The notes: generated from the sequence alone by a model not told the origin. 64,000 nt of DNA from Microglena sp. YARC (GCA_022414725.1 CM039463.1:38913369-38977368), one strand, 5' to 3'. Numbered from the stretch's first letter, positions 11,254 to 23,632 are shown. A program made the numbers and translations.

Positions 11254-11963
11254 CAGTCATGCTTGGGAGCCACACTAAACTTGACTCCTGGGGTGTTGAG
11301 AAGACTAGGGGCGGCTAGCGCATAATCAATGACAGATTTTTTGTCCATGCCATCTGCAAAGAAGGTATGTGCACCTTGCATATCACCTTCTGTTCTACCG
11401 TTAAGGATGATAAGACCAGTTACTACACATAGCTGGAGTAGGGCCCCCCCCAATCGATTGGGAGGAGCTGTGTCCATGCTACACCTCGGTTGAATGGTTT
11501 GGTTGGGGGCTGTACTATTGGTTTGGGATACTGGTTCATCTCCTAACTCGGTATCATCATTGTCCACACCAAGACCAACCCGAGCGTTGAAGTCACCCAT
11601 GACCACAACGTTGCCTTTTTCCTGGAAGTTCTCAATGATTTTACCTAGAGTGAGGAAGTGGTCCTCTATACTAATGCAGTCGTCACCATGTTTGTAGTAT
11701 GAGCTGTTAGCATGTGGGATATAGCACACACCAATGTGTGTTCCATGTATGCGAATCCATGCCATGCCTAATTCAGGTGCCTCATGGACTAAAGTAGCAT
11801 TTAGGCAAGTGCGGACATAGATAGCGACCCCCCCATCCTTGCTCAACTTGGGGCGAGGGGCACAAGAAAGGCATTTGAAACCTGGAATGTGGGGGGTGTC
11901 TAGCTGGCCACGCACCCCTGTGTGTGAAAACAATAAAATGTCGTGTTTTCTCACCACTTTCAT
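11254..11963 (-). pseudogene. LINE ORF2, APE endonuclease part
   Basis: This is the N-terminal part of the same ORF2, an apurinic-endonuclease-like domain that nicks the target. It shows VVMGDFNARVG (GDFN motif), SVIDYALAAPSL and, on the far side of the T1 insertion, FDHMPITLHIP (the conserved catalytic H region). Upstream of the first in-frame ATG (at 11963) the frame stays open and encodes CLAWNIRGQL, the N-terminal APE motif, so the protein must begin upstream of that ATG. The frame runs into T1 below 11254. It is separated from its RT half by 1.69 kb. Confidence 0.9.
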
Positions 11964-11995
11964 TGCTGCACCGCAGCTGCTTAGAACACTGAGTT

Positions 11996-12216
11996 GTCCT
12001 CTGATGTTCCATGCAAGGCACCTTAGTCCACTTCATGCATCAGTCGATGAGACACCTGAGGGGGGGGGCCTTGTCCCGCACCTTCAGGAGTCCTCTATTG
12101 AACGAAACCCACTTAGAGGGGTCCCTCTTAGCTTCCAGAAACGCTGGAGGGTGTTCCTTGTGCAGCTTCAGCTCCTCAGGAGACAAGAAATCCAGAGCTG
12201 CTATTCCGCTATCCTT
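11996..12216 (-). pseudogene. LINE ORF1 C-terminal fragment
   Basis: The minus strand is homologous to 54700-54901 and encodes the last part of ORF1 (AALDFL, SPEELKLHKEHPPAFLEAKR, WVSFNRGLLKVRDKAPP). ORF1 proteins coat LINE RNA. Only this end survives 5' truncation at 12216. The poly-G run at 12061-12068 (plus strand) differs in length from the other copy and shifts the frame. Confidence 0.8.
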
Positions 12217-12952
12217 CATAAATACAGAGGAGCTGCGCCTTATTTAAACATCCGCTTGCAGCCCCAAGTAAACGCAAGAAAGAAAAGCAGGTGCCTGGCT
12301 ACTCGCGTGCAGATTTTTGAATCAACAAAAAATGGCAATTGCGCTTTTGAAGCAACACAAAATGACCAAATATACCGTAGTCCCCTGGTGTAGTTGGGTC
12401 ATCTTGAAAAGTATCAGAGAATTCAACTCACAGCCTGCAAGTACCAGGACCCACCCCTTGGCGCAATTAACATCATTGCGCCCCAAATGTATGCCAAACC
12501 TACACAGCTCAAACCTGCACCCTACAGGCCAAATTCCATACCTCTCGGCCACATACTTCAACACAAGTCAACAACGACACACGAGACCCAGGGCCGACCA
12601 CCAGGGTACCCACCAGGGAACCCTACTATGTACTATTTACTATTTACAGTTGGACCTACTATCTACTATTTACTATTGACTATTTACAGTTGAACCTCCA
12701 TGGCCAATTGGCCATCAATGTGGTTGAAAATGGGACCGACAAAGCATGCAAAAAAGGAATGATAACGCCTGGTGGCGCGTGTTATTAAGGGAGCCCTGTC
12801 TTCTGGCGGTAAAGAACAAAGCATGTTCGCTTGCAAGTATGTAACTTTAGTTACGTAATGGCTAGCTCGGGATTACAAATTACAGCCAAATTTAGTGCAC
12901 AATTGCACATGATTACCGTATTTTAAAATTAGAATAGGGCAGATCTTCATCA
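12217..12952. other. non-coding spacer between LINE and copia
   Basis: No gene is recognised. A TACTATTTACTATT-type short repeat lies at about 12625-12690. CGCCTGGTGGCGCGT at about 12766-12780 recurs at about 37307-37321 inside T2. Confidence 0.4.
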
Positions 12953-13200
12953 AGTCAGTTTCCGGAGTATGTGCAGAGCACAGAGACGAGGGGAAGTCAG
13001 TAAGGATAAGATCTTTACAGTTAGATAAAGCATTCGATCAATGCGCTAGGAGAAAGTACTGAGATGCCGCGGTACCTCATGGTACCTGCATCAGAGTCCG
13101 TGCCATAGCTGGCAGCGGCACATCAGTACAGTACAGCAGGGAGGGAAACCTGTGCACTCTAAGTCACTCTAGGTGAACCGGTGAAACCCGGTGAATAACA
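12953..13200 (-). repeat. 3' LTR of copia A1/A3
   Basis: It is about 248 bp. On the minus strand it begins TGTTATTCACCGGG, directly preceded by a G-rich polypurine tract (CCCCCCC on plus at 13202-13208). The expected TGTGAG at the left edge reads AGTCAG, so the outer end is mutated. Confidence 0.88.
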
Positions 13201-13543
13201 TCCCCCCCGATTCCCGGCATTCTTCACGTTGGAGAATTCCGGGAATTAGAGGAGTCTAAAGAAAACTAGAGGGACTCTAAATATTCATAAGCAGCTGTGC
13301 TATGTAAGATAAAACTTGACTGACTGGTAGACTGATTTAATAGGGCAGGCAGAAGGGTGCTCAGATGTAGGAAGAGATGGTTCAAGAATATCCTGTGGGA
13401 CAGGATCTCTGTTCAGGTCTAAACTAGAATAGAAGAAAGCAGTCAGTCATGGAGCAATCAATCAATATCTAGTAAAAGTCTGGATCTTGGATCTGTCAAG
13501 GAATGTAGAATGATCTCAAAGGGTTTCAGGAATATTGACAAGA
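13201..13543. other. copia A1 3' untranslated region
   Basis: This lies between the polypurine tract and the RNase H stop. It is shared with copia A2 (20063-20409) and copia D (44189-44608), and is non-coding. Confidence 0.7.
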
Positions 13544-15217
13544 TTAGTCGAGCTTAAGCTTGCCAGTGCAGCCAATCTGCTCTCTGAATGCCCAGAACTT
13601 GGATCTGGGCAGGGCTTTGGTGAGCATGTCAGCCATGTTGGCAGCAGTGGGGATCCAGTTGAGCTTGATGCCTTCTTTCTTGGATTGCTCTTTGAGGAAG
13701 TGGAATCTTGTTTCCATATGCTTGAGCCTTGAGGAGAGCTTCTCTTGGTTCCATGCACTGAGTGCAGCTTGATTGTCACCATTATTAATGGTGAGTGCAG
13801 GGGGCATGCATGGTACCTGTGGCAGAGAATTGTAGTTTCCTCAACCACATTCCTTCTTGGGCTGCAGAGGTGGCTGCCATGAACTCAGATTCTGTGGTGG
13901 ACAGGGCAGTGGCAGATGCTTGGATTTTGGATGCCCATGAGATGGCACCCCCCTGGTTGAGGAAGACATAGCCTGTTGTGGACTTCCTTGTGATAGGGCA
14001 GGCAGCATGGTCAGAGTCACAATAGCCAGTGAGGAGCTTCTTGGAGTGGGTGTAGGTGATCCCATGGTCAGGGGTGTTGGAGAGGTACTTGAGAATACCA
14101 GTTGCAGCTTCCATGTGGTCATGGGGGGGGGGGGGCACTGTGCCTGGCCAATCTGTTAACAGCTCGGGCAATGTCAGGTCTTGTGTTGACTGCCAGGTAG
14201 TTGAGGGATCCTACAATCTGGGCAAGGGGGAGACCAGTGTCTGGGGTGTCCTTTTCAGGATAAGGGAGGGGGGCATCAGGCTGCAGTGGGATGGGGAACC
14301 TGGTGCTGTTGGGCTCAGGGAGCATGCTATGTGCTCTGAGTAGGTCTTGGGTGAACCTGGATTGACAGATGTGGAGTGTTCCAGCAGTTGCATCTCTGGT
14401 GATCTCATAGCCTACAAAGACAGATGGTTCTCCAAGGTCTCTGGTCTTGTAGAGCTTCATGATTTTCTCTTTGTACTGCTGCAGGATGTTCTTGTCAAAG
14501 GACAGCAGGAGAAAGTCATCGACCCAGAGGAGGACCCAGATGAGGGGTCTTGTTGTTGGTCCAGGGAGCAGGAAGAGGCCCTGGTCAACATCAACTTCTC
14601 TGAAGCCAATGGCTGTCATATCCTCCTTGACTTTTAGATACCTACCATTGCCTTGATGCTTGCTTCAGACCATAGAGGCATTTCCACATGCGGCAAACCC
14701 TGTGATCTCTTTCAAACCCTGGGGGTTGAGAACAGTACAGTTCCTCTTCCACTACTCCATTGAGGAATGCTGTGGAGACATCAAGCTGGGCAAGGTGTGC
14801 TGAGGGGTCTGCAGCCATGGACAGTATGTACCTGATGGTAGCATGTTTGGCAACTGGTGCAAAGACTTCATCATAGTCCATGCCAGGGCGTTGGGCATAG
14901 CCTTTAGCTACTAAACGGGCTTTGTATCTGACTAGCTGGCCATCCACTGATTGCTTGATATCAAAGACCCATTTAGTTCCAATGGCTTTGGCTCCGTGTG
15001 GGAGTTCTGCTAATGTCCAGGTGTTCATTTCTGCTAGTGCTGCTAATTCTTCATTCATGGCAGACTTCCATTCTATGGCTTGAGGGCCAGCCAGTGCTTC
15101 TCTTTCATTCTTGGGTATGATTATCTGGTCTGCAGCTAGGAATGCTAGGTGGTTAGGTGCATGCCTTTCTCTTCCACTACGGCGAGGTTGTGTTAGAGCA
15201 GCTTCTGGTGGAGGGGT
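13544..15217 (-). pseudogene. copia A1 reverse transcriptase / RNase H (3' part of pol)
   Basis: This is the RVT_2-type reverse transcriptase followed by RNase H, which make and process the cDNA in the particle. Fragments in three frames (minus 14642-15058, 14119-14619, 13785-14171, 13544-13807) together read NTWTLAELPHGAKAIG, KARLVAKGYAQRPGMDYDEVFAPV, LDVSTAFLNGVVEEELY, the catalytic LLWVDDFLLL, NTRPDIARAVNRL, GYCDSDHAACPITRKST and the C-terminal ANMADMLTKALPR. Frame breaks occur at the 14126-14137 poly-G run and near 13800 and 14640. The catalytic box is WVDD rather than the usual YVDD, as in copia A2. The segment ends at 15217 where the chromovirus LTR begins. Confidence 0.92.
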
Positions 15218-15594
15218 TGTAACAGCTCAGAAGCAACGGCGGAAGGGTTGTGTACACGAGAAGAGTTATTAGCTAGAATGACAGGAGATTAGAATAAGGT
15301 TCGGAGGTCTAGCTAGTAGCTATAGAATACTGTCACTAGTATGGTTTGTTGTTAAGTATGGTAAGGGATGTAGGATGTTCTCGAAGGCTCGTCAATAGTT
15401 ATAATGATGATGGCCGTGAAGAGAGCAATCCGATATTGTAAGGCAGCCGGCAGGCGTGCTTGTGAGAGAGGCAGTACATGAGGAAGTACTGTCTCTTCGT
15501 GCGTACGCTGTTACTTAGACCAGAGGTATGACTGTACCTACAGGTCTAATAACGGTCAGAGCCTGTGAACTGTGAAGGAGTCTGTACCGTTACA
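15218..15594 (-). repeat. 3' LTR of gypsy B
   Basis: It is 377 bp with inverted termini TGTAAC and GTTACA. A C8 run on plus just inside (15595-15603) is the polypurine tract on the element strand. The solo LTR at 42946-43293 has the same ends and is a relative. Confidence 0.9.
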
Positions 15595-15755
15595 CTCCCC
15601 CCCTCCATGAAGAGATGCGGACCCCGCATCTATCGGAGGGAAAGAAAAGGTGAAACACCTAAACGAGACGTGCGTGGGCTCGAAATATACTTGCAGAACA
15701 CAAGTTGGTCCCGGAGGAGACCATTTAACATCCCTTTCGTGCCAACTCCGGATCC

Positions 15756-17364
15756 TTAGGCGGAAGGATTCTTGCGTTTTGTGCGAGAGCCGGTACGATA
15801 GTCGCGGTCTCTTTGAGACCGTTGTAGCCAAGCTGTAACAATCTGGGGCGACTTCTTATCGATGTCCTTGGCGGATTCCCAAGTGTCTTGTTCGATACCG
15901 TAACCCGCCCAACGGATGAGGTATTCCACTCTACGTTTGGAAGAGATTTTAATCACGCGCGATTTCTGGCGCATGATACATGCTGCTGTCCAAGTGGGCG
16001 AACCATCGGTGTCGAACTCCAAGGGCTGACCGAGGTGCGGTTGACCGTCAGAGTGCCAAGGTTTGAGAAGGCCGACATGGAACACCGGATGAAGCTTCAT
16101 CATTTTCGGGAGGTCCAGGCGACACGCCGTAACCTGTCGGACGTCCTGAGTGACTTCGTCTCGCGGACCAACTACTCCAGAAATTGTATGTGGTCCGACC
16201 CAGCGAGGGACAAATTTAGGCTTGCCTGTTGCCTTGAATTTCATATTTCTGGTGGAAAGGAGGACCTGTTCTCCAACTGAAAACGTCACTTCGCGGCGAC
16301 GCTTGTCGTAATTCGCTTTTTGCCTACTTTGGGCTGCCTTCAGGCAGTCCCTGCAATGGTTTTGGCGGTCAATGTGGGATGCCCACCATGACTTAGCAGC
16401 TGGGCATTTGGAGTCTACCTCAGCGGCCATGGGGGTACGAGGGTCATAACCCAAGTACGCACGAAATTGGGTATTTTGGATAGATTCCTGCCACGATTTG
16501 TTAATAGCAAACTCAACAAGAGCCAACGATTGGTCCCAATCATCGTGGTAAGGACCGACGTGATGGCGAATCATATCCTCGATAACGCGATTCATACGTT
16601 CCGTATGACCGTCGGTTTGAGGGTGGAAAGCGGTCGAAAATGCCTGTCGTGTTCCCATGAGGCGCTGAAGTTCTGAGCCGAAATGGCCTGTGAACGAACC
16701 GGGCGTCTCGATCACTGAGCAACTTCTTAGGGATGCCGTGGTGGCGGACCACTGTGTCCAGATAAATAGCTGCAAAGCCAACAGCCGAAACTGTAGTCGA
16801 ACATGGTGCGACATGCACCATTTTGGACAGCTTATCCACGAAAACGGCAATAGCATCATGACCCGAAGTCGTAGGAGGCAGAGCTGTTATCAAATCTGTG
16901 CCAACACGATCCCAAAACTGTAAAGGGATTTCGACCGGGACCAACGTGCCACCAGGCTTCAAGTTCCCTGGCTTGTTGGTCTGACACGAATGACAACGTT
17001 TGATGAAGTCCTTGACGTCATCAGTGACACCATCCCAAGTGAATGTACGGGTGACCAGCTCAAGGGTTTTCGTGCGACCGCAATGACCCATATATATAAA
17101 TCGGATCATGCTGTTCCCGGATGATATCCTGCTTGAGAACTCGGTTGTCCGGGACACACAAGTAATCTCGTCCGTGCTTGGATTTCTTGAACCAAAACCC
17201 GTCGCGTGAGAACTTGCCCCGCAGACGTTTGTGACCCGCAGCAAAAAGTGGGTCAGATGCGTAACCCTCCAAGATTCTATCCATGATGGATTTGATTGGC
17301 AGAGGTGAACCCGTAATTGGCTTTTTCGAACGAACACGAGGCTTGCACGCACTCTGTGACTCAC
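15756..17364 (-). pseudogene. gypsy B integrase with chromodomain
   Basis: The integrase inserts the cDNA, and the chromodomain is thought to steer chromovirus insertion toward particular chromatin. Two overlapping frames (minus 16540-17364 and 15756-16859) join near 16690. In order they show a zinc-binding region ending CHSCQTNKPG, the core with GTDLITALPP and LLSDRDARF, and the glutamate motif FHPQTDGHTERMNR. Then come the C-terminal WVGPHTISGV and LHPVFHVGLLKPW, and a clear chromodomain RRVEYLIRWAGYGIEQDTWE near the end. The core frameshift separates the second Asp motif from the Glu motif, so no intact integrase is encoded. Confidence 0.94.
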
Positions 17365-18539
17365 AGCGAGTATACCATGCGGTGGTGCGAAAGATCGTGG
17401 TCGCCTGGTGTAGACAAGTTAGGATTACGGCTGATCGTATCAGCCACGTTATTACGGCCGGCCCTATACTCCCATGTATAATGAAAAGGCGCGAGAGTCT
17501 CTTGCCAACACCCCATGCGACGAGAGAGGACACTCTTGGTATCGAAGTAAGTAAGAGGGTTATGGTCCGTGACCAATGTTATCAGGGACCCCTCCAAATA
17601 ACAACGCCATTCGGTCAACGCATGGACGATACCAAGCATTTCCTGTTCCGACACAGTATAGTTCTTTTCAGCAGGGATGTATTTCTTGCTAGAGTAAGCT
17701 ACAGGGTGTTTATCCTGTAGTAAAACAGCGCCTTTGCCCAACAGAGAAGCGTCGGAAATAACCTCGAAGGGCTTGTCAAAATCGGGGAGCATGAGAACCG
17801 GGGCAGAAGTCAAAGCCGTTTTCAACCCTTCAAATGCGGATGAATGGGCCGTTGTCCATTTATCTCCAAAATTGCCTTTGAGTTTAGTCAGGTCAGAAAG
17901 AGGCGCTGCCATGGACGAATACCCTTGGATGAACTTCCGAAAGTAATTGGTCAACCCCAAGAACTGCTGAACGTGTTTCGCATGTCGAGGGGTAGGCCAA
18001 TCCCGGACGGTGGCCACTTTCTTCGGATTAACCTTGACCCCGTCACGACCAATAATGTGGCCCAAGAACTTAACCTCTGATTGGTTGAAAGTGCATTTAG
18101 ACAATTTCGCATAGAATTCCTCGTCTTGTAAGACCTGCAGGACCTTCTCAAGGTTAGCTGCGTATTCTTCGGGATTACGACCATAAACGAGGATATCATC
18201 GAGGTACACCACCACGAACTTGTGCAAGAAAGGAGCAATTTTTTTGTTCATGACTGCTTGGAAAGTGGCCGGGGCATTTGCCAATCCCATGCCCAGCACT
18301 TTGAATTCGTACTGACCCATCGGAGTGGTGAAAGCTGTTTTAGGGGCGTCCTCGTCCGAAATTCGAATCTGGTAATATCCCGAAGTGAGGTCCAGGGAGC
18401 TAAAAATCGTAGCACCACTCAACCGATCGATGGTTTCGTCAATTCTGGGAAGGGGGTATCTATTCTTGATGTATGGTAATGTTATTAAGCGCTCGCCAAT
18501 CGCATACCACACGATAACCGACACCGCTAGCCTTGGCAA
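17361..18539 (-). pseudogene. gypsy B reverse transcriptase / RNase H
   Basis: This is the Ty3/gypsy reverse transcriptase core and RNase H, which turn the genomic RNA into cDNA. It shows YPLPRIDETIDRLSGA, FSSLDLTSGYYQIRI, FTTPMGQYEFKVLGMGLANAP and the catalytic VVYLDDILVYG. The thumb follows with FLGLTNYFRKFI, then RNase H motifs SDASLLGKGAVL, SEQEMLGIVHAL and VTDHNPLTYF. The N-terminal fingers lie in the next frame upstream (18460-19794); the two overlap, so a frameshift near 18470-18540 splits RT. The end runs toward the integrase zinc region. Confidence 0.94.
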
Positions 18540-19794
18540 TGATCATGATCGGCGCACCATAGGGGGATGAGCTCGGAGTAATGAATCCGTGCTTCAACAA
18601 GCCAGCCACATATTCTTCACAGAGCGCCGTTTCTGCAGGACTCATGCGACGACTGCGACGATAAGGTGCATAAGCGTTTTCCTCAGTCTTAATAACATGA
18701 GGAATATCCCGATGCTTAGGAGTTTGCATGGGGAGAGCATTAAACACCTTCTTGAATTTATGCAACAAGTGTCGGACCACGTGGGTGGGCATAAGTGCAG
18801 GATCACCATGTTCCGGACAATTTTCTCTGACCCATGTCTCGAAGTCGACCTCAACCTCACGTGGGTTCGGAAGAGGAACTGAACTGGGGAGAACTTTAGC
18901 CAGAAGGTCCGCGGATTCGGTGGCTGACACATTAGAGGCGGGGTAGTCCACCGGACGAGAATCACGAATGTTGACCATAATGTGGTTGGCTCCCGCCTTC
19001 AAGAATTTCGCTGCCTTCCTACCAGAAATGACTGGGTCAACTGATGGATCACCCGAAAGTGCCATAGTGAAAAACGAATGAACCGAACTATCTCTCGTTC
19101 TGTTTACTGGAATTAAGCTACAGCCATGTCTTTTGAGAATCAGGCGCATGTCATCATAATCGAGAATGGCTTTTTCTTCACGCATCCAGTCGGAACCGAG
19201 GATCAGGTCGACACCACCAGGGAGTTTATCGACGACATGTACATGGGCAGAGCCCTTGAATCGCTGAATGCTGAAAGGCAAAGTGGCCGTACCATTGATA
19301 CCAATGATACCTCCGTTTGCACACGTGAAGCCTTCGTTACCATGTTCCCATGGGCGAATGTGAAGGCCTAACCGCTCAGCCATGTCTTGAGCCATTAAAC
19401 AACCCGTAGCGCCTGAATCGGCCAGCGTGACCATTTGATTCGAACCAGAGCGTGCATTTAATATCATGTCAGTGGCAGTCTTGGTATTGACTTCATAAAG
19501 TCTGTCCAATCGCTTAAGCTTGACCGGTGAAGCGTTGGTATTTTGGGGGAGTTGATTTCGACGGTTATATTTAGTGGGGCGCCGGGCGATGTCTTGGAGC
19601 GCTCTGCCCTTGGGACCGTTGACCCGTTTCCACCTATGTTTCTTAGTCCGCGATTCAACCGGACTAGGGACTTTGGGTTCCTCTTCCGGACCAAAATATA
19701 CTGCTTTCGTGATTTCGTTGATTGCATGCCATTCTTTCATCATAAGACAAGCTTTTTCGGAATCAGGCGGATCATACCACACCTGAGTAGCCAT
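18460..19794 (-). pseudogene. gypsy B protease and N-terminal reverse transcriptase
   Basis: The frame is open for 444 codons. It encodes a linker, an aspartic protease with MVTLADSGATGCLM (DSG active site) and DLILGSDWM downstream. The RT N-terminus follows with RRMSPAETALCEEYV, SSPYGAPIMIIAKA and YRVVCDWRALNN. The protease cleaves the Gag-Pol precursor. Its natural upstream neighbour is gag at 25573-27561, but copia A2 starts 22 bp beyond the ATG end of this frame (at 19817) and cuts the two apart. Confidence 0.92.
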
Positions 19795-19816
19795 GGGGGT
19801 GCTTTAACGTGATTAT

Positions 19817-20062
19817 TGTGAGTTTCCGGAGTATGTGCAGAGCACAGAGATGAGGGGAAGACGGTAAGGATAAGGTCTTTACAATTAGATAAGCATTCGA
19901 TCAATGCGCTAGGAGGAAGTACTGAGATGCCGTGGTACCTCATGGTACCGGCATCAGAGTCCGTGCCATAGCTGGCAGCGGCACAGCAGTACAGTGCAGC
20001 AGGGAGGAGTCCTGTGCACTCTAAGTCACTCTAGGTGAGCCGGTGAAACCCGGTGAATAACA
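19817..20062 (-). repeat. 3' LTR of copia A2
   Basis: It is 246 bp with termini TGTGAGTTTCC and GGTGAATAACA on plus. The polypurine tract is the C7 run at 20063-20070 on plus. Confidence 0.93.
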
Positions 20063-20409
20063 TCCCCCCCAATTCCTGGCATTCTTCACGTCGGAGAATT
20101 CCTGGAATTAGAGGAGTCTAAAGAAAAACTAGAGGGACTTTAATTATTCATAGGCAGTTGTGCCATGTATGATAAAATTTAACTGACTGGTGGACTGACT
20201 TAAGAGGGCAAGCAGAAACGGGTTCAGGTACAGAAAGAATTGGACCAAGAATATCCTGTGGGACAGGATCACTGCTCAGGGCTAAACTTAAAATAGAAGA
20301 AAGCAGTCAGTAAAGGTGCAATCAATCAATATCTAGGAAAAGTCTTGAACTTTGGATCTGTCAGGAAATCAAGAATGGTCTCAGAGGGGCTTCAGTGGTA
20401 TTGACAAGA

Positions 20410-22245
20410 TTAGTCAAGCTTGATCTTTCCAGTGCAACCAATCTGCTGTCTGAATGCCCAGAACTTGGACCTGGGCAGAGCTTTGGTGAGCATGTCAGCC
20501 ATGTTGGCAGCAGTGGGGATCCAGTTGAGCTTGATGCCTTCTTTCTTGGATTGCTCTTTGAGGAAGTGGAATCTTGTTTCCATATGCTTGAGCCTGGAGG
20601 AGAGCTTTTCTTGGTTCCATGCACTGATTGCAGCTTGGTTGTCACCATTAATGGTGAGTGCAGGGGGCATAGTACCTGTGGCAGAGAATTGCAGTTTCCT
20701 CAACCACATTCCTTCTTGGGCTGCAGAGGTGGCTGCCATGAACTCAGCTTCTGTGGTGGACAGGGCAGTGGCAGATGCTTGGATTTTGGGTGCCCATGAG
20801 ATGGCACCCCCCTGGTTGAGGAAGACACAGCCTGTTGTGGACTTCTTTGTGATAGGGCAGGCAGCATGGTCAGAGTCACAGTAGCCAGTAAGGAGTTTCT
20901 TGGAGTGGGTGTAGGTGATCCCATGGTCAGGGGTGTTGGAGAGGTACTTGAGAATACCTGTTGCAGCTTCCATGTGGTCATGGAGGGGGTGAGCACTGTG
21001 CCTGGCCAATCTGTTGACAGCTTGTGCAATATCAGGTCTGGTGTTGACTGCCAGGTAGTTGAGGGATCCTACAATCTGTGCAAGGGGAAGACCAGAGTCT
21101 GGTGTGTCCTTTTCAGGATAAGGGAGGGGAGCATCAGGCTGCAGTGGGATGGGGAACCTGGTGCTGTTGGGCTCAGGGAGCATGCTGTGTGCTTTGAGCA
21201 GGTCTTGACTGAACCTGGATTGACAGATGTGTAGGGTTCCAGCAGTTGCATCTCTGGTGATTTGATAGCCCACAAAGACAGACGGTTCTCCAAGATCTCT
21301 GGTCTTGTAGAGCTTCATGATTTTCTCTTTGTACTGCTGTAGGATGTCCTTGTCGAAGGACAGCAGGAGGAAATCATCGACCCAGAGGAGGACCCAGATG
21401 AGGGGTCTTGTTGTTGGTCCAGGGAGCAGGAAGAGGCCTTGGTCAACATCAACTTCTCTGAAGCCAATGGCTGTCATATCCTCTTTTACTTTTAGATACC
21501 ACTGCCTTGATGCTTGCTTCAGACCATATAGGCATTTCCACATGCGGCAAACCCTGTGATCTCTTTCAAACCCTGGGGGTTGGGAGCAGTACAGTTCCTC
21601 TTCCACTACTCCATTGAGGAATGCTGTGGAGACATCAAGCTGAGCAAGATGTGCTGAGGGGTCTGCAGCCATGGACAGGATGTACCCGATGGTGGCATGT
21701 TTGGCAACTGGTGCAAAGACTTCATCATAGTCCATGCTAGGGCGTTGAGCATATCCTTTTGCTACTAGACGTGCTTTGTACCTGACTAGCTGACCATCCA
21801 CTGATTGCTTGATGTCAAAGACCCATCTAGTACCGATGGCTTTGGCTCCGTGTGGGAGTTCTGCTAGAGTCCAGGTGTTCATTTATGCTAGTAGTGCTGC
21901 TAATTCTGCATCCATGGCAGCCTTCCAATCCTTTGCTTGGGGGCCAGCCAGTGCTTCTCTTTCATTCTTGGGTATGATTATCTGGTCTGCAGCTAGGAAT
22001 GCTAGGTGGTTAGGTGCATGCCTTTCTCTTCCACTACGGCGAGGTTGTGTTAGAGCAGCTTCTGTTGGAGGGGTTGATGCCTGTTGTTGTGCTGGTGCAC
22101 GCATGAGAGGTGAGTGCATGTCCTGGTGCATTGTCTTGTGATGCCATGAGGTTGGGGAGGTCATTTGTCTGAGACTGTGTGGGGTTGTGTTCATTTCCTT
22201 GTTCAACATTGTTGTTGGGTTGATGTGCACTCTGCTGTGGGGCAA
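20410..22245 (-). pseudogene. copia A2 reverse transcriptase / RNase H
   Basis: A 490-codon frame (20410-21882) covers nearly all of RVT_2 and RNase H: KARLVAKGYAQRPSMDYDEV, LDVSTAFLNGVVEEELY, LYGLKQASRQWYLKV, the catalytic LLWVDDFLLL (about residue 168), YLAVNTRPDIAQAVNRL, GYCDSDHAACP, STTEAEFMAA and ANMADMLTKALPR. The RT N-terminus (RRSGRERHAPN, WKAAMDAELAALLA) lies directly upstream in the same frame at 21883-22245. It is cut off by one stop codon, TAA, where copia A1 has GAA just before MNTWTL. One nonsense change therefore separates the two parts. The active-site box is WVDD instead of YVDD. Confidence 0.94.
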
Positions 22246-23632
22246 TGGTTTCTTGCTGGTGCATTGAACTGGTCAGGTAGCTATCATCTATATCTTCTGG
22301 TGATCCCCATGCTCCCATATTTGCCCTGTTTCTTTCACGTATGGCTTCAATGGCTTTGTTTTCTGAGGGAGAATGGGATGGTGAGGGAGCGTCTTCATCA
22401 GGTTCACCAGGGTTGTCTTCTTCATACATGCCTAAAATCACAGCATCTGCACCTGGGAATCCGTTCTTTCCTGCCAGGTTCTCAGACTCATTGAAGGTGA
22501 TGTCTCTAGCATCAAAGATCTTATGGTTGGAGTCTACAACTCTGTAAGCCTTTCTGATGTGTGAGTAACCAATGAGTCTAGTGATTTTGGCTGACGGTGC
22601 AAACTTCCATGTCCTGGATTTGGGTGGTATGTGGACGTAGGCTGTGCACCCAATTGTTCTGAGGTGATCAATCTTAGGCTTGACTCCATGGAACATTTCA
22701 TAGGGAGCTTTGTCTGAGTCAGAAGTGGGGCTGAGGTTTCTTAGGATGCTAGCATTTTTCACCATGTCAGCCCAGTATCTTTCAGGAAATTTGGATGAGA
22801 TGTGGAGTGCAGTGGCTCTGTCATGGAGAGTGCGGTTGAGACGCTCTGCTGCTCCATTTGTGGCTGGATTGTTAGGTACTGTGAAGTTGAGGGTGATGCC
22901 TTTCTTTTTGCACCAGTTTTGAAACCGGGTGCAGGTGTACTCTGATCCATTGTCACAGAAAATAGTGCCTATTTTGTTTTCTGTCAGGACTTCATACCGT
23001 TCCAGTTCATGCATTGTTTCTTTGGGCACTGTGTGTTTGTGTTTGTGGAATGTGACTATGGAGTATTTTGAGTGGTCATCTAAAATGCCTTGGAAGTGTA
23101 TGCTGCCATTTAGACGTGGCACTTTCATCTTTCCACTCATGTCAATGTGGAGGATAGACAAGGGTCTTTTTGCACGTGTGGATGATGTAGGATAGGGGTT
23201 CTTGTCCATTTTAGAGAGGACACATATTTCACACGTCTGCTTTCTCATTTTGTTGCAGGCTGCAGTGGTGACATCTGTGCCTGTGAACATGTGTTCAGAA
23301 ATGAATCTGACTAAACTGCTGTAAGCAAGGTGACCATATCTGTTGTGAAGAAGTTCTGCTGTTTGGTGTGTGGTTCTGGAAATGGCGGCCATGGCTATGT
23401 TCAGACATGTCCCATGGATAAGGGTGTTGTCAGGGACAAGGGTGGGAGTGAGGTAGAGATTCTTGTTCTTTGATCCAGTTATGATGACTTTGTTATTGAT
23501 GGTCATGGTGCAGGCCTGAGAATCAAACTGAACTGACATAGAAGGGTTTGCTTTGATGGCTGCAGCCATTGACATGAGGTTAGGAGTGTTAGGGTCATCA
23601 TTAAGATGCACATTTCTGAGCTTGTGAATCAC
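22034..23632 (-). pseudogene. copia A2 integrase
   Basis: This is a 532-codon frame. It starts with the GAG-pre-integrase zinc region (HNRYGHL, then TCEICVLSKMDK), followed by the integrase core with LHIDMSG, IFCDNGSEYT and NGAAERLNRTLHD as the D, D and E motifs. A copia C-terminal region follows (IGYSHIRKAYRVVD) and then a low-complexity linker toward RT. The frame ends in a shifted tail overlapping the RT N-terminal frame, so a frameshift lies near 22100-22250. The natural N-terminal partner (protease) is on the other side of the CACTA-like insert. Confidence 0.93.

Larger units (their letters stand above)
6491..12216 (-). mobile_element. LINE copy 1, 5'-truncated, split by T1 element
   Basis: This is a non-LTR retrotransposon on the minus strand. 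The 3' end is a short (TAATG)n tail (reads CATTA repeats at 6491-6512), preceded by the same 3' UTR as the LINE copy at 52261-53417. At 12216 the match to the longer LINE copy (53771-58187) stops, as expected for 5' truncation during target-primed reverse transcription. It keeps the end of ORF1, the APE endonuclease and the RT with its C-terminal zinc knuckle. A 1,691-bp T1 element interrupts ORF2 at 9563-11253. No clear LINE target-site duplication was found. Confidence 0.9.
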
